Assembly (NCBI GenBank): GCA_031772625.1
Contig: CM062819.1
Location: 1,230,795,070-1,230,859,069 of the forward strand
From: Pinus tabuliformis
Lineage: Eukaryota; Streptophyta; Pinopsida; Pinales; Pinaceae
Length of the DNA stretch: 64,000 nt
Direction of reading: 5' to 3'
Part shown: positions 1-11,366 of the stretch, piece by piece
Layout: each line of letters starts with the position of its first letter
Position numbering within the stretch: the first letter of the stretch is position 1
Translations under genes and position numbers: made by a program
Notes under the pieces: generated by a model
Databases searched by the model: none
What the model was told of the DNA's origin: nothing
The model's input: the letters and a program-made list of their open reading frames with translations, nothing else

Positions 1-430
1 TACGATCTCGGTCTTCCTTGTGGGCGAAGATGACGGTGAAAAAGCTTCTCGATCCCAGCTGGAGCTCGAAATCCCCTTTGGGTTTCCATTTCTGGTTTAT
101 CCACCAGCATAGAGCCTTTTCATTCAGTCGAACCCCCATGAATCTGCAGATCAGGGCGTGTTGGCTCATGTGGTCTCTATATTCGTCTATCCATGGATCT
201 TCAATGATTATTCTTGGTATTTCCTTTGAGATGGGCTTGCATGGGGACGATTCTTGCTCGTTTCGTCGTTTGGGATTGTGCCCCACTGATTCAGTTCCTT
301 TTGGCTCCGATTCGTGGCTGGTTCCCTCAAATCTGGAGCTGGTAGGGAAGTTGGGGGTTTCCATAGGGATGCTGCCGAAAATGAAAGGTGTAAAAGACGG
401 GGGGGTCGAACCCCCCCCGGAGTTTTGCAT
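1..430 (-). CDS. LINE (L1-type) ORF1, N-terminal part, DUF4283-like, cut by the window edge
   Basis: Reading the minus strand from the ATG at 430 gives about 143 codons with no stop, running off the window start; a TGA lies upstream, so 430 is the first usable Met. The first 60 or so residues are rich in Ser, Thr, Pro and Glu. They are followed by a basic stretch and then a folded region with the motifs PRIIIEDPW, HALICRFMGV, WWINQKWKP and FFTVIFAHKEDRDR. The last motif resembles the strand-rich DUF4283 domain of ORF1 proteins of plant L1-type LINEs, nucleic-acid-binding chaperones that package LINE RNA. The ORF2 endonuclease and reverse transcriptase would lie further left, outside the window. 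The family call rests on motif recall; the open frame is direct observation. Confidence 0.6.
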   Translation of the reverse strand, partial: MQNSGGGSTPPSFTPFIFGSIPMETPNFPTSSRFEGTSHESEPKGTESVGHNPKRRNEQESSPCKPISKEIPRIIIEDPWIDEYRDHMSQHALICRFMGVRLNEKALCWWINQKWKPKGDFELQLGSRSFFTVIFAHKEDRDR

Positions 431-844
431 GGAGCGAATCAGGTGAGAGCTCCGTTGCAGATCTGTCGTGTATTGGTCGATTCTGTAGGCTGGATTGCCG
501 AGCCGAGCTCAGGGTTTTGCAGGGTTTCAATCCTGTCGGTGCTCTTTAGAGGCTCGCGTTGTGCTTCGTGTTAAATTGGCACTTGTAAAACATTTGTAAA
601 TAAATTGATGCAATATTCATCTATATATTTTAAAAGATAGACTGAAATAGAAGTAGTATCTTTCATTAGATAAGTGTATGTAAAAAGTGTGGCTTTTACA
701 AAAACATTGCATCCAAAGACATGAGGCCCTGTGGCCTTTACTTTCTAAACATGTTGATACATCATCAAAAAATAAAAAATCTAGCCCTTAGACTAACGAC
801 TACGCATGATGATGATCATGGTAGCATATAATAGCACATGCTAC
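431..844. other. Unassigned AT-rich spacer
   Basis: No open frame of note on either strand. The part next to 430 may be LINE 5' untranslated sequence, since ORF1 reads leftward from there. Nothing else is recognisable. Confidence 0.3.
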
Positions 845-2007
845 TCATCGTAGAAAACGTCTAATAGGTCCAGGAACCACTGCAATATTCCTCTGGTAGT
901 AGAGAATAAAATCATCTATCGTGACATCTGGGATGTCCAAGGTCAACCTATCAAGGTTGTTCTCTATCTTTGTCAGTGTCTTTTTCGCATCCGGGTTCAG
1001 TACTATGGGAGCTACTGGCTACTCACCATGCCTATCATATCTACGTAATCGAGTTGGTCCCACTGGAGCCCAATCTACATGATCATTTCAGATGATTAGT
1101 TTTGGATTCCAAAAATAATAAAAATTAAAATTTTCAAACATCAACCAAAATGTGAAGTTTTACCTATATCACCCCATTACATCCCAAGAGGTAGTGGCAT
1201 GTCTGGATCTCCTGTGTAGTCCATACCTGCATACGAAAAATATTCAATCATAATGACTTGATTTTCCAACCACTCGAAGAAGCCAGGGGTATATCTGATC
1301 ATTGGTCCTTCTCCACCTCCATGGCATGACATAAGTGTAACCCATTTCAGAATGCGAGGGTCATGAGATCCTCCTCCCTCTACAGCTACATGTGGAGCCA
1401 AAAGAGGAATCTACTCCAAAGAAAATGAAATAACGAGGGAACCATAACCAAAGTTTTTGAGTTTTCTCATTCTGACCCTGGTTAGTTGTCGCTTTATATT
1501 GGTAACTATAACCTTGCTTCAGTTAATATGGTAGGTTGAAAACACTCTACAGTGGTTTGCATCTGAGCCTCCATGAGCAAATGTAAAGTTTCACTACCAC
1601 ATATCCATGAAATAGTGAACCCAATAGCTTTCAAAGGAAGTTGTGCTATGGTATTGATGTTAATTTTTCCATATTTGAGAGCAGCCCCTCAAGTACAATG
1701 TTACATCAAATAGGTGGCATTTGTTTCACCACCTCGCCTATGCCCATACAGATATATTTCCACCCCGCAGTATGGAAGTCCACTCAAGGAGTAAATGTCA
1801 GCAACATCAACAACAATTCTATGGTATCTATCTATGAAACACTTATTGAATGTTGCCCACCATCCATTCTAGCAAGTCTAATTGGGCCTGCATGCCTAGA
1901 ATGGTGAAAAACTTGTACAAGCCACAATTTGTCAAGGCATGTATGGTTGTTGGATGGTTTAGAGAAACTATGTCTTCCTCTTCGTGCTCATGTTCTCTTC
2001 ATTCCAT
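845..2007 (-). pseudogene. Decayed spliced protein gene of unknown family, about 355 codons
   Basis: On the minus strand a protein-like reading runs from an ATG at 2007 to a TGA at 845-847. It begins with an acidic stretch and continues with HALTNCGLYKFFTILGMQAQ. After a frameshift near 1855 it reads DRYHRIVVDVADIYSLSGLP, then (frameshift near 1520) TNIKRQLTRVRMRKLKNFGY, PHVAVEGGGSHDPRILKWV and GMDYTGDPDMPLPLG. An 89-bp AT-rich interval, 1075-1163, has GT and AG ends; removing it keeps the frame and creates the Asp of DWAPVGPTRLRRYDRHGE, which continues to the stop. Several in-frame stops replace likely Gln or Arg codons. I do not know the family. It could be the protein of a DNA transposon or a repeated plant gene. 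No terminal repeats were found around it. Confidence 0.5.
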
Positions 2008-4560
2008 ATTTTCAGTTCAAAAGCCTACAAATAAACATAAAATATCATTAGAAGTAATCATGGAGAAAATTAGCAAACAATTTGGGATTTTTCCATTTTA
2101 TTTTTTATGCCCTCTGCACTATGCGCAACTGACTTTTATGAAAAGTGTGCATCTACGTGGTTATTTCCTTAGAAACTATGCACATAGAAATAAAAAATTA
2201 GTCAATGTGTGCAGGCTTGATAAGGGCGACCTACAACATCGCAGGCAAACTTTATTTTGAAAACCCTCCCCAAAAAACCAAAATCTATGGTAAAATGCTA
2301 AATCAAAGACCTGAAAAATGAAGAGCTTGGAGAGATAATCTACCTGGAGAAGACAACTCATGATTTCACCCAATGGCTTGTTCAGAATCAATTTCTGAAG
2401 TTTCTAGTAAAAATGACCTTTATCACTCTCAAAAGGTTAAAAACACAAATGGTAAAGAGTTTTACTTTTTGGGCTTTTTATAAATCTTTTAGGCCTATTT
2501 AAATGTAATTTTTTTCCAATTGACTTTTTAAAATCCAGTTTTATAATGTTTTTCACTTTATTTTTTAGCAGAGATAATTATTTCGAGTTTAAGTGTGCAA
2601 GTTACAGGTTATTTATGGAAACAGATAATTTTGGTGATGAGTATATTTTTATCACTTTTTTGAACTAGTTAAAACTTACAAAAAAGAGAAACCCTGGAGT
2701 TCTCTTTATGCCCTTTTTAGACTCCTTTAAAATGAAAATATCACCAAGTACTTGATTGTTCGAACTCATAAAGTAAATGAAAAATCGTCTATTCAATAGA
2801 AGTTTACCCATTTTACGAAATGAACTAGGATATTTATGAAAGAGGTATACATTGACTAATCAAGTTCAATAGAGTTCTCTCCTGCATTATTTTATCCTTT
2901 TTTAGGCTTGAGGGAATAAATTTACAGAAAAGGACAATGTGGAATTTACTTATGTTTTTCTCTTGATTCCCTAAAATTGAAAAACATCGAGCTTTACTTT
3001 CTCTGGGCTCGTTAAAATTTACATTGAAATAACTGAACGGGTTTTCCTTTCGTTTATTTAAACTCTTTAAACATGAAAATGACATTGATTTATCCCTTTG
3101 TTGGACTCATAAAATCTAAACATTACAAGACTCGTTAAGCATGACAAGACTGAACCACTCCTTCTTAGGGTTTGTTAAAAATACATTGGAGGACTCATCC
3201 GAAGGATGATCTTACAAGAAAAGCATATGTTATCCTCCTCAAGTTTGTAAAAAATAAAGAGGTACTTGCTAGTAATGGTGGGGGAAAAGTGAGAAAGAAT
3301 CTTTGTTTTGTATTTATAAAAGTTAGTATGTCGCTCTTGAGCATGACACTGGCACTTTTGTGTCTAGGTTGGGAAATCCATTTGCCTCTCAGTTGACCAT
3401 ACCTCATTGAAATTCTTTAGTTAGTTTTGGTTTTTTTTTAGTCAAATGTTGTCAAGTCATCATGTCATGTCTCTGATATGTTCAAGAGAATTTCAACCTC
3501 AGTCAAATTACTTTGTTAGTCATAGCCTTCAATTGCATCAACCATCCCTGATTCAGTCCTGGATTACTCTAAATTATTGTTCTTCAAAATTTGACATGAG
3601 TTTCATGTCATAGGCCCTCTCGCAAAAAATCGCTTCCTATCGACTTCATCTCATTATCTAGGAAGTTGATCTAGAAACCTTCACTACCTTGAGGTCAATA
3701 TGCCTTAGTGGTAGGTTTCTCGCCTTCAATGATAGGTTATTGTCATTGACCTTTGATCGAATGATTATATGAGTGTTTGACATTAGCACATCTATTCGCA
3801 CTTCACAGATTGTACTGGAAGTACCTTGAGATCCATTGTCATTATTGGTGGTTTCTCTTGCACTTGTTAATGGTTCACATCATTGACTGGTAATCAGGTG
3901 GTCTCTACCATGTTCTACTTCGAGAAATTCACTCGCATGGCTAAATTTGTACTGCAAATCAAGAGATGCAGATCAAGGCCTTGGATCTAGTTTTAATTGT
4001 CCAGGTTGCGTGAAGTTATTAAATATTGATGATTGTGAACATATATCCATTAATGGATGCATCCATACTATGTTGTCTATTGACATTGATCTTTAGATGT
4101 ATTTTCATATTGTACTTTGAGACATTTATGTTCTGAGTATGGGAATGCCTACCTCAGCGATGATAGTATATATTGGATTATAACTTTGATTCGATTATTT
4201 CAAGTCTCTGACTGCAGTATCTAGCCTAAACCTTGGCATGATAAAGCACTTCAATTTTCAAAATATCTCTTTTGACTTTACACTTTAGGGGGAAATCTAT
4301 TACACATCAACTTGTCGCATTAGGAAAATGACCATCAGTTTGGATCTTTCGCTATCCACAAATGTGTCCCAAAAACATTCCCCTGCAAAGTTATAATCTA
4401 AATCATCTCAAAGAAAGTATAATTCCTAGATCCCATGGTACAAAACACTATTTTTGGATATCGGCATTGTTCTCTAGTTGATTTCTGTGCATACGCAGAG
4501 AAGACCATTAAATGATGTGCATATGTACGCATTGTCTTACACTGTGACCTGTGAACATGA
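2008..4560. other. Unassigned AT-rich region
   Basis: No convincing gene. Between about 2430 and 3200 short phrases of the type gactcgttaaaat recur at irregular spacing of 40 to 100 bp, suggesting a very old, diverged tandem array. The rest shows no coding signal, paired repeat or RNA gene that I could recognise. Confidence 0.3.
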
Positions 4561-4681
4561 CATAATGCCTGTAAAGGTAAAAAGTATAGAAGCAATTTTG
4601 GTAGCATCTATCCCAACCAACAAGCTTTGAATGAGTTCCTATTCAGTCTTGATCCCTCCCATCCTAGAGAAACTCCCCTTC
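4561..4681 (+). other. Possible coding fragment interrupted by element A (left half)
   Basis: If element A and one copy of its CCTTC duplication are removed, a stop-free plus-strand frame runs from 4561 to 4681 and continues at 18102 to about 18196, some 70 codons. It includes YPNQQALNEFLFSLDPSHP on the left and WNSYPTISGSYPLENGS on the right. It has no start codon, so it would be an internal exon or gene remnant. An open frame of this length is only modest evidence in AT-rich DNA, and I do not recognise the protein. Confidence 0.2.
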
Positions 4682-6027
4682 TGATCTGAAATGATCATAT
4701 GTTAAAACTGAAGTAGACTTGATTATGCCAATAGTGAAATGAATGTTAACTTAAAGTGTTGAAACCGTGAGAACTGCTTGAGAAGAAAGACTTTTCGACA
4801 ATTGATAGAACATAAGTGAGATGCAAAATAGAAGTGAAAATAGTGAATACATAGTGAAACCAGACAACAAGATTGATTACAGAGTTCGTCCTTGATGGAC
4901 TACATCTCCGGGTCCACTTTCAAGATGGGTGACTGCTTTATTAGGATTTGTTCTGAAGAGGTTGATTACACAGAAAATTGACCAAAATGAATGTGCACAT
5001 AGACACTTCTGGTCACTATCATAAGTAATCCCTCTGAACCAGCTTTCCAACACATGTCACGGTTCCCAATCCCGACTCCCTAAGCTCTTGTTACACTAAA
5101 AACAAAATAGCCTATATCCTCCAGAATCTGCATACAAAACTCAAAAATCACTCCTCCCCTCTTCATGAACAACAAAGGTGCTTTTAAAGGGTTGCAGATA
5201 TATCCAAGGTCTTCCCAGCCAAGATTGGCATGAATACTAAAAGTAAGTGCTGCAATTATGTTCTCATGTCCTCGGTCTTGTCATTGTTTTGCACCTAGGG
5301 ATAACATACATGGTCCTACAATTAATTTTTAGAACAAACTGTAACTAAAAACCCAAATCGGACTTTGGATTAACACCGAACTGCTGGTGGTTAGGATAAA
5401 GCACGAAGTAGTTCACTGTTAGCATGTGAATAGTTAGGTTCTAACCATTGTCAGACACCTGTTGGCTACCCCTAACGGTGCGGCAACAACACTGCTCACA
5501 TGGCACATTCTCCACCCGATAGTTTCATTCATGCACGGTTTAGTTGTTGTGGTTACATTAAACTCTGTGGTTACTGCCCTCTTGTTCATATGTCACAACC
5601 TGACACGGTAGTTGTTGTGGTCTGAACTCTGCCCGATTAACCATAACATTTTGCCTGCTCACATGATTAGAGTCCCTGCAGTCTTCTCCTACATGGTTTC
5701 GCTGTGGTTAGGACTGTGGGTTGTAATTACATTGTTTTTTTTGCAATGTATTATATAGGCTGAGGGGGTGTAACATATAGTTTATGTATTTTAATACATT
5801 TTGAATAATGAGTTTAGGTTTGTATTTTTAGCTGTCAACAGGTCTTTAAACACAATGTTTCGAATACAAGTTTTCCATGACATGGAACATCAAGTTACCA
5901 AAACCCTTTTTACACAAATTGTCACTATGTGACATCAAACCCAATGACCACATCATTGATGATGATAGAACGATGTTGACAATGAACTGAACCTATGAAA
6001 CTGATCTGACGAGATCCTCCTGGATCA
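4682..6027 (-). repeat. 3' LTR of element A
   Basis: A 1346-bp LTR that pairs with 16745-18096. In element orientation it starts TGATCC and is preceded by the purine tract GTGGAGAGGAT (complement of 6028-6038), the expected polypurine tract for second-strand priming. A GC-richer box near 4869-4930 is shared with the LTRs of element N. Confidence 0.92.
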
Positions 6028-6069
6028 ATCCTCTCCACTTGAAAGCTTTTGGACCACAAAAGTTTGATT

Positions 6070-7436
6070 TTAAGCAGATATCAGGTGAGGGTACAGTTCC
6101 CTCACTTTTCCAATTTCCATCCACCTTGCCTTGCTCGGATTCATGCCCTTGAGTCCTATTTGAAGATATTCAACATATCCACACCTTGAAGATCGAATCT
6201 TCCTGTCCAAGATGATATCTTCTTGCAACTCATTCATATACTTAGGTGCCAAATCATCAATAGTCGGAATTTATGTATCTTCCTCAGAATCCATGATCAT
6301 CAGAGGTTCATACAATTTCAGATTTTCCACATTTACAGCAGAGTAAATTCACATGTAAGGAGGTAAATTTAATCAAAATGCATTATTTCCAATCTTTTCC
6401 ATAATCTTGAAAGGGCCATACTTGATAGGTTTTAGTTTCTTACCTTCTCATTTCAAGCTGTCTTTACTGATATACAACCATACCTGATCACCGACCTGAA
6501 GATGATGATCGACTCGATGCTTCTCATGGCACATTTTATACTTGGCCTCACTCTTCTCTAACTGATCCTGCACTGTTGCATGTATCTGTTGTATCCGTTG
6601 AATGAACATAACTTCTTTGTTCGCATCATCATGTTCACCCACTTTATCCTCTTCACCAAACATGAAATCCATTGGTGACTTCGGTAGATACCCAAAACAT
6701 GTTTCAAATGGTGATCGATTAGTTGATGAATGTAAGGCTTGGTTGTAAGCGTGTTGCACATAAGATAAAGATTCATCCCACAACTTACGATGTTTACTGC
6801 AATAACCTCAGAGAATATGTATGACTGTCCTGTTCACCACTTCAATTTTTCCGTCATTTTGTGGATGAAAAGTTGTGCTCTTCTTCAGCTTTGTGTCCAT
6901 GAGTTCCCAGAAAGTGGAGCAAAATTCTCCTACAAAATGAGTGTCTCAGTCAGAAATAATGGAAGTAGGTAACCCAAAATGAACCCATACCTGATCTAAC
7001 AACATCTTTGCAATTTGTCCAGTTGTCACTTTCTTTTTGCATGGAACAAGGATACACATATTGCTGAATCTGTCAACCACAACATATAGGTAAGCCCTCT
7101 CTTGGACATAGGAAGTCCTCCAACAAAATCCATGGAAATATTGTCCCATAGTCACAAAGGAACTAGAAGTGGCATGTATAAACCAATCTTTTGATTTCCT
7201 GGTTTTCTGATCGAACACTTCACACATCCTTTAATGTATTTAGCAATAGTTTCATACATACAAGGCCAGTAACAATACCTTTGAACTTGTGCCATTGTTT
7301 TTCTTACTCCAAAATGTCCTGAAATGCGAGAAGAATGTGCTTCCTGGACAGCATGTGCTCTTTTTATCTGTGGTATGCATAACTTACCCAGATGATACAA
7401 CAACCTATCATGAACATGATAATTGATTTCTTCCAC
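6070..7436 (-). pseudogene. Element A integrase and C-terminal tail
   Basis: Minus-strand frames give the C-terminal third of a gypsy polyprotein. The zinc-binding HHCC part shows SGHFGVRK and CVKC (about 7240-7330). The core is broken by frameshifts, and its final acidic-residue region reads HPQNDGKIEVVN near 6850. The post-core segment NQALHSSTNRSPFETCFGY follows (6448-6783). The tail at 6070-6252 (CGYVEYLQIGLKGMNPSKA and RELYPHL) sits where a chromodomain-like module is expected. The integrase would join element cDNA to chromosomal DNA. At least three frame changes and a stop inside the tail region rule out function. Confidence 0.85.
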
Positions 7437-7493
7437 CTGAGAACCATGAGTTAGTGATTCCTGAATATCTTTGAAATCATCATCCGTACTATA

Positions 7494-8255
7494 TTATTCT
7501 ATATAATTTTCATGCTTTATAAAACTACTATGCAGTACTATTGAAGCATTCAAAGATGGGCTAGATAACATATCAACTTCTTTGTTTGTGACGCCTTTAT
7601 TGTACTTAATTACTAAGTGAAATTGCTGAAGAAATCCCATCCATCTGTAATGACGGGATTGTTGCAACTTAGTTTGAGACTGAAGGTATTGAAGCGGCTG
7701 ACAATCTGTGTGAATCACTGTTTCCTTACCCATTAAATAATGTTTCCACTTCTTAACACTTTCAACCAAAGCAAATAGTTCTTTATCATATGTCGGATAA
7801 TTCATTACTGCCTTAGAAAAAGTTTCTGAATTAAAACAAATTGGTTTCCATTTTTGAAGTAAGATTGTACCCATTGCATAACCACTAGCATCTGTTTCAA
7901 TTTCAAATGATTGTTGAATATCTGGTAAAGCTAAGATTGGTGCTATGACTATTTTATGCTTAAGTGTATCAAAATATTTTGTTGTTTACCTCCCCACTGA
8001 AAGAGAACTTTACATCCTGTTAAATCATGTACCGGTGAAGCAATCAAAGAAAACTGAGCAATAAATTTTCTCCAATACTGAATTGCACCTAAAAAACTTC
8101 TAACTTCAGTCATATTCTGTGGTCTTGGCCACTTAACAATCATCGATTTTAGATGGATCTATTTTTAAACTTCCACCTCCAACTATGTAACCAAGATAAT
8201 TTAGTGAAATTTTCCCAAACTCACATTTGGAAAGTTTAAGGTACAACTTTTCTCT
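7494..8255 (-). pseudogene. Element A reverse transcriptase C-terminus and RNase H
   Basis: Just left of nested element N the reverse transcriptase resumes with LKLSKCEFGKISLNYLGYIV, followed by a damaged connection region. RNase H at 7494-7874 keeps IETDASGYAMG, YDKELFALVESVKKWKHYL and VIHTDCQPLQYL, which carry the acidic residues that bind catalytic metal. Its usual DALSR-like end reads VDMLSSP. Frames change between 8143 and 7874. In the intact ancestor this part degraded the RNA of the RNA-DNA hybrid during replication in virus-like particles. Confidence 0.85.
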
Positions 8256-8260
8256 GTGCA

Positions 8261-10264
8261 TGATCCAGGTGGCTCTAGACACAGGAAGAAGTCCCAGAGG
8301 ACTCAGGAAGGCTCAAAAATAAAATTTGTTGGATTATGCTCGAACCAGGTTCTTATTAAATATCTCGTTGTCGTGATCGCGGTGGTGTGAACGGTTTGTC
8401 AATCCGAGTCCGGATGAGGAAGATAGAGGTAGTCAAAGCTTTGGTTGACTTTTGTTGACTCGACAGGTTAATGGAGACACAATTTGGACTTTTTCTGGTG
8501 CACAGAATCCATCCAACTCCTACCAGATTCTAGGCGAAATTGTCGCTTGTTTAATTTGACTCCTTTTCCCAAATTTTGAAATTTTCGAAAATGCATGATT
8601 ATTATTAAAAAATTAAAAATATATATAAAAGGGGGGGTGGTGGGCCACCACCCCCACCACCCGACGCCTCTCCATAATAATATGGAGTACGTTAGCCATG
8701 TTAAATGAGGAGGCCGGCAGGTATTGAGCCCGTGCCAGCCACGTGGGCTGGCCCGCCACTATGCGGCGGCCCCATGTACAACAAACAACCCATATACATG
8801 TACCAACCCACAAACAAACCAAACCAACTATTTAATGCACCAAAACAACGCGCCAAAAGAAACATCAATACACAGCATTATAGAGGTTATGGGGGTGGTC
8901 CGCCCAATGCGAACCCGAGCCCCTGACAATTATGTTTGCAGTTGTTTAAAAACCATAATATATTAAAATGAGAGGGGCAGGGTTTGACCACCCGACCCCT
9001 CCTCAACAAACTACTAATCTAACCAATGTGCCAAACCAACTTCTTGGTTAATCCGCCCAAGAATTAATATAAACCTCATTTGCACAGTGCACCCAGGCAG
9101 ATGGAGGAACCAGAAGCGGGCACGGAAAATGAGTCAGAGTTAATTTTTAATTAATTTTTATGCAGGTGGAACCATGACTGAGCAAAATTTCCAGGAGGGT
9201 GAAATTTTTGCAGTGTCCAAATTGGACAAATTTTATGTCAATCCTACACCTCTCGGCGACACAAACCTGATGGCGCAGTCAGTTTCCTAATCCAAGTAGC
9301 AAATTTGCAGAGGACCCAGAGGAGGGAATCTTTGAGGAATCTAAGGGGAATCTAAAAGATTCCTTAAACCCTAGATTTCCACTTTCTTAGAATTCAGAAA
9401 TTTGACAGTTTATTTCTCACTATTTGACACCACAAATCTGATGGTGCATTCAGATTTTCCATTTTCTCATTCTATTTTTCAGCCATTTTTCTAGGTGGAG
9501 TGCAGGTGTTAGCATTCATGTGTGAGCAACCATTTCCATCAGATTTGATGACATGAGATTGATGGCATGAATAGCTTCAACAGATTGACATCCTCTTCTT
9601 TAGATGGCCCTGGATGTGAGGTATATGCAATATGTTCATGTACTTATTTTTTCATGCATTGTGCTGCACAGATCCCTGTTTGATGTTTGATGTGGGATCT
9701 TGTTTATTACTTGTTTTCATGATTCCTTCTTGATGGGATGTGGAATCATTTGTGGGATGTACTTGTTGTCATGATTTTTCATGTTTTATTTGAGATCCCT
9801 TTGTCTTCATGTTGATGGGATACTCATGTTGTTGCCATGTATGTTTGCATTGAGATCCCTTGTATGCCATGTTGGCGAGATGATCATCATGCATGAGCTT
9901 GTGTCATATTGATAAGAGTCATTTTTGACTGAGAGTTCCTATAGCGGAATAGCTCTTGGAGCCACTCCTACATGAGGGAATTTCCCTTGTATGATAGTGA
10001 CGTCACCTCTTATGTACATCATCACTATTGACAACAATTAATGCAACGACCTACACCATCTTGACATTGGGGCCCGGAGATGTAGTCCCTCCTGGATGAA
10101 CTCCATTATCAATGACTTATGTTTTCATGTGTTGATGATTATCATGTTCCTCTTCTTTACAGCATGCAGATGTATTCATTTATGTTCTTTTAAAAATGCA
10201 ATTTAACACATCACGAAAGTAAAAGGTCTTCGAAGGGTCCTTAATCACACCCAGACCTGGATCA
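8261..10264 (+). repeat. 5' LTR of element N
   Basis: A 2004-bp LTR starting TGATCCAGG and ending CCTGGATCA. It contains a G/C homopolymer-rich patch around 8630-8660, and a box at 10053-10115 that matches element A LTRs in the opposite orientation. Small open frames inside it (for example 8705-8926) are not genes. Confidence 0.92.
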
Positions 10265-10266
10265 AG

Positions 10267-10278
10267 TGGTATCAGAGC
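10267..10278 (+). other. Primer-binding site of element N
   Basis: TGGTATCAGAGC, complementary to the 3' end of plant initiator Met tRNA, two bases after the 5' LTR. It primes first-strand cDNA synthesis. Confidence 0.85.
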
Positions 10279-10313
10279 ATTCTTTGCATGGATGTGAATT
10301 GCAAGTGTGAACA

Positions 10314-10994
10314 ATGGAACATGCCGCGATAGAGGATGAAAAAGCAATGTACGAGACCATGCTAAAAATTTCCAAAAGGGTGGAAATAATGTATGAAACT
10401 CTACAGAAAGAGACAGAGGAAAAGGAGCGATTGCAGCTTCAGTGGCGAGCCATGGAAGAGTCCCTAAAAGAACTAAAGCACAACAGCCAAAGTCTTCAAA
10501 TAGATAACGCTAAATTGAAGATGCGTCTACATGGAGAGAAAGAGGAGAAACATAGTTTGCTACGACAGCTGCAAGCAAAGGAAGAGGCCCTGGAAAAGCT
10601 ACAGCGTGACCCATGTGAGGGAAAAAGTAGTTCTCCATCTTCATGTATGTTTCCTGATGATGATTCTGTTGTTTTTGAAAATCATACCATAGGAATTGGC
10701 TCCAAATTGTTGAAGAAAATGGGGTATGAAGGAAAATTCTTGGGCGTTAATGGCCAAGGCATTGTCAACCCCATCAAGGTAGAAGAATTACCCCATCAAG
10801 CAAGACTTTGGTATGTCAAAAAGGAAGTTGGGGAATGCATCAAGACAGCTAACGAACCACCAACAATAGATGATGAGAGGCCCTCATCAGTTCTTTCCAA
10901 ATTGACAGAGGAGGTAAAAGATGTTGATTTACTTTCGATTTCATCTTCACATAGTATGCTTTTCATTGGAGATTTGGAGATCCCAATTACATGA
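10314..10994 (+). CDS. Gag-like protein of element N: coiled coil plus G-patch
   Basis: A 226-codon frame that starts 36 bp after the primer site, the usual place for gag. Residues 10-98 are rich in Glu, Lys, Leu and Gln with heptad-like spacing, predicting a long coiled coil. After a Ser/Asp linker, residues 127-155 form a G-patch: GIGSKLLKKMGY and then FLGVNGQGIVNPI. G-patches are short glycine-rich modules in RNA-processing proteins; they also occur at the end of betaretroviral protease and in some plant retroelement polyproteins. The frame ends at TGA 10992-10994 but is open again in the same frame from 10995, with a second G-patch-like copy, so the TGA looks like an internal nonsense mutation. 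An RNA-binding or multimerising role is inferred. Confidence 0.7.
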   Translation: MEHAAIEDEKAMYETMLKISKRVEIMYETLQKETEEKERLQLQWRAMEESLKELKHNSQSLQIDNAKLKMRLHGEKEEKHSLLRQLQAKEEALEKLQRDPCEGKSSSPSSCMFPDDDSVVFENHTIGIGSKLLKKMGYEGKFLGVNGQGIVNPIKVEELPHQARLWYVKKEVGECIKTANEPPTIDDERPSSVLSKLTEEVKDVDLLSISSSHSMLFIGDLEIPIT

Positions 10995-11000
10995 ACAAAC

Positions 11001-11366
11001 ATGAGGCTCCTTACTAAGATGAAGCACGCGAAGGAAGAAGAACTTGGTGTTAATAACCAAGGCATAACTCAACCATTGGAGGTTGTGCAGAGACCTCAAT
11101 TTGTAGGCTTGAGATACACCAAGGGAGAATGCTTGAAGGTGTCAGATTCTTCTGAGACATCATCAAAATCGTCGAGGAAAGTGAATGATGGGAACACATC
11201 CCCATCATCCCATGGCAGTTTCCACTGCAAGGAAAGAGCTGAGGCAAGCTCTCATTTCCATACTTACACCAGAGACAGCAAGGAAAGGTATAACCACTCT
11301 CGACATTCAAATGTTCATTTCGATTATGATCATGTTGTTAATGATGAACATAAAACATGGCATTGA
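11001..11366 (+). pseudogene. Second, degenerate G-patch of the element N gag-like protein
   Basis: It lies in the same frame as the upstream 226-codon frame and is separated from it by one stop. MRLLTKMKHAKEEELGVNNQ followed by GITQPL and a YTKGEC tail lines up with KLLKKMGYEGKFLGVNGQ, GIVNPI and the VGEC end of the first copy, so the module was duplicated. The Gly residues of the first half are lost here. A Ser-rich, then His/Asp-rich stretch follows, and the frame ends at 11366. The downstream reading continues in the +1 frame, implying a frameshift around 11310-11345. Confidence 0.6.

Noticed and set aside
1641..1907. 88-codon plus-strand open frame
   Set aside because: It is antisense to the protein-like minus-strand reading of the 845-2007 pseudogene and has no recognisable motif.
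8705..8966. Open frames in the element N LTR
   Set aside because: They lie wholly inside an LTR, overlap each other and are Pro/Asn-rich by composition; no protein motif.
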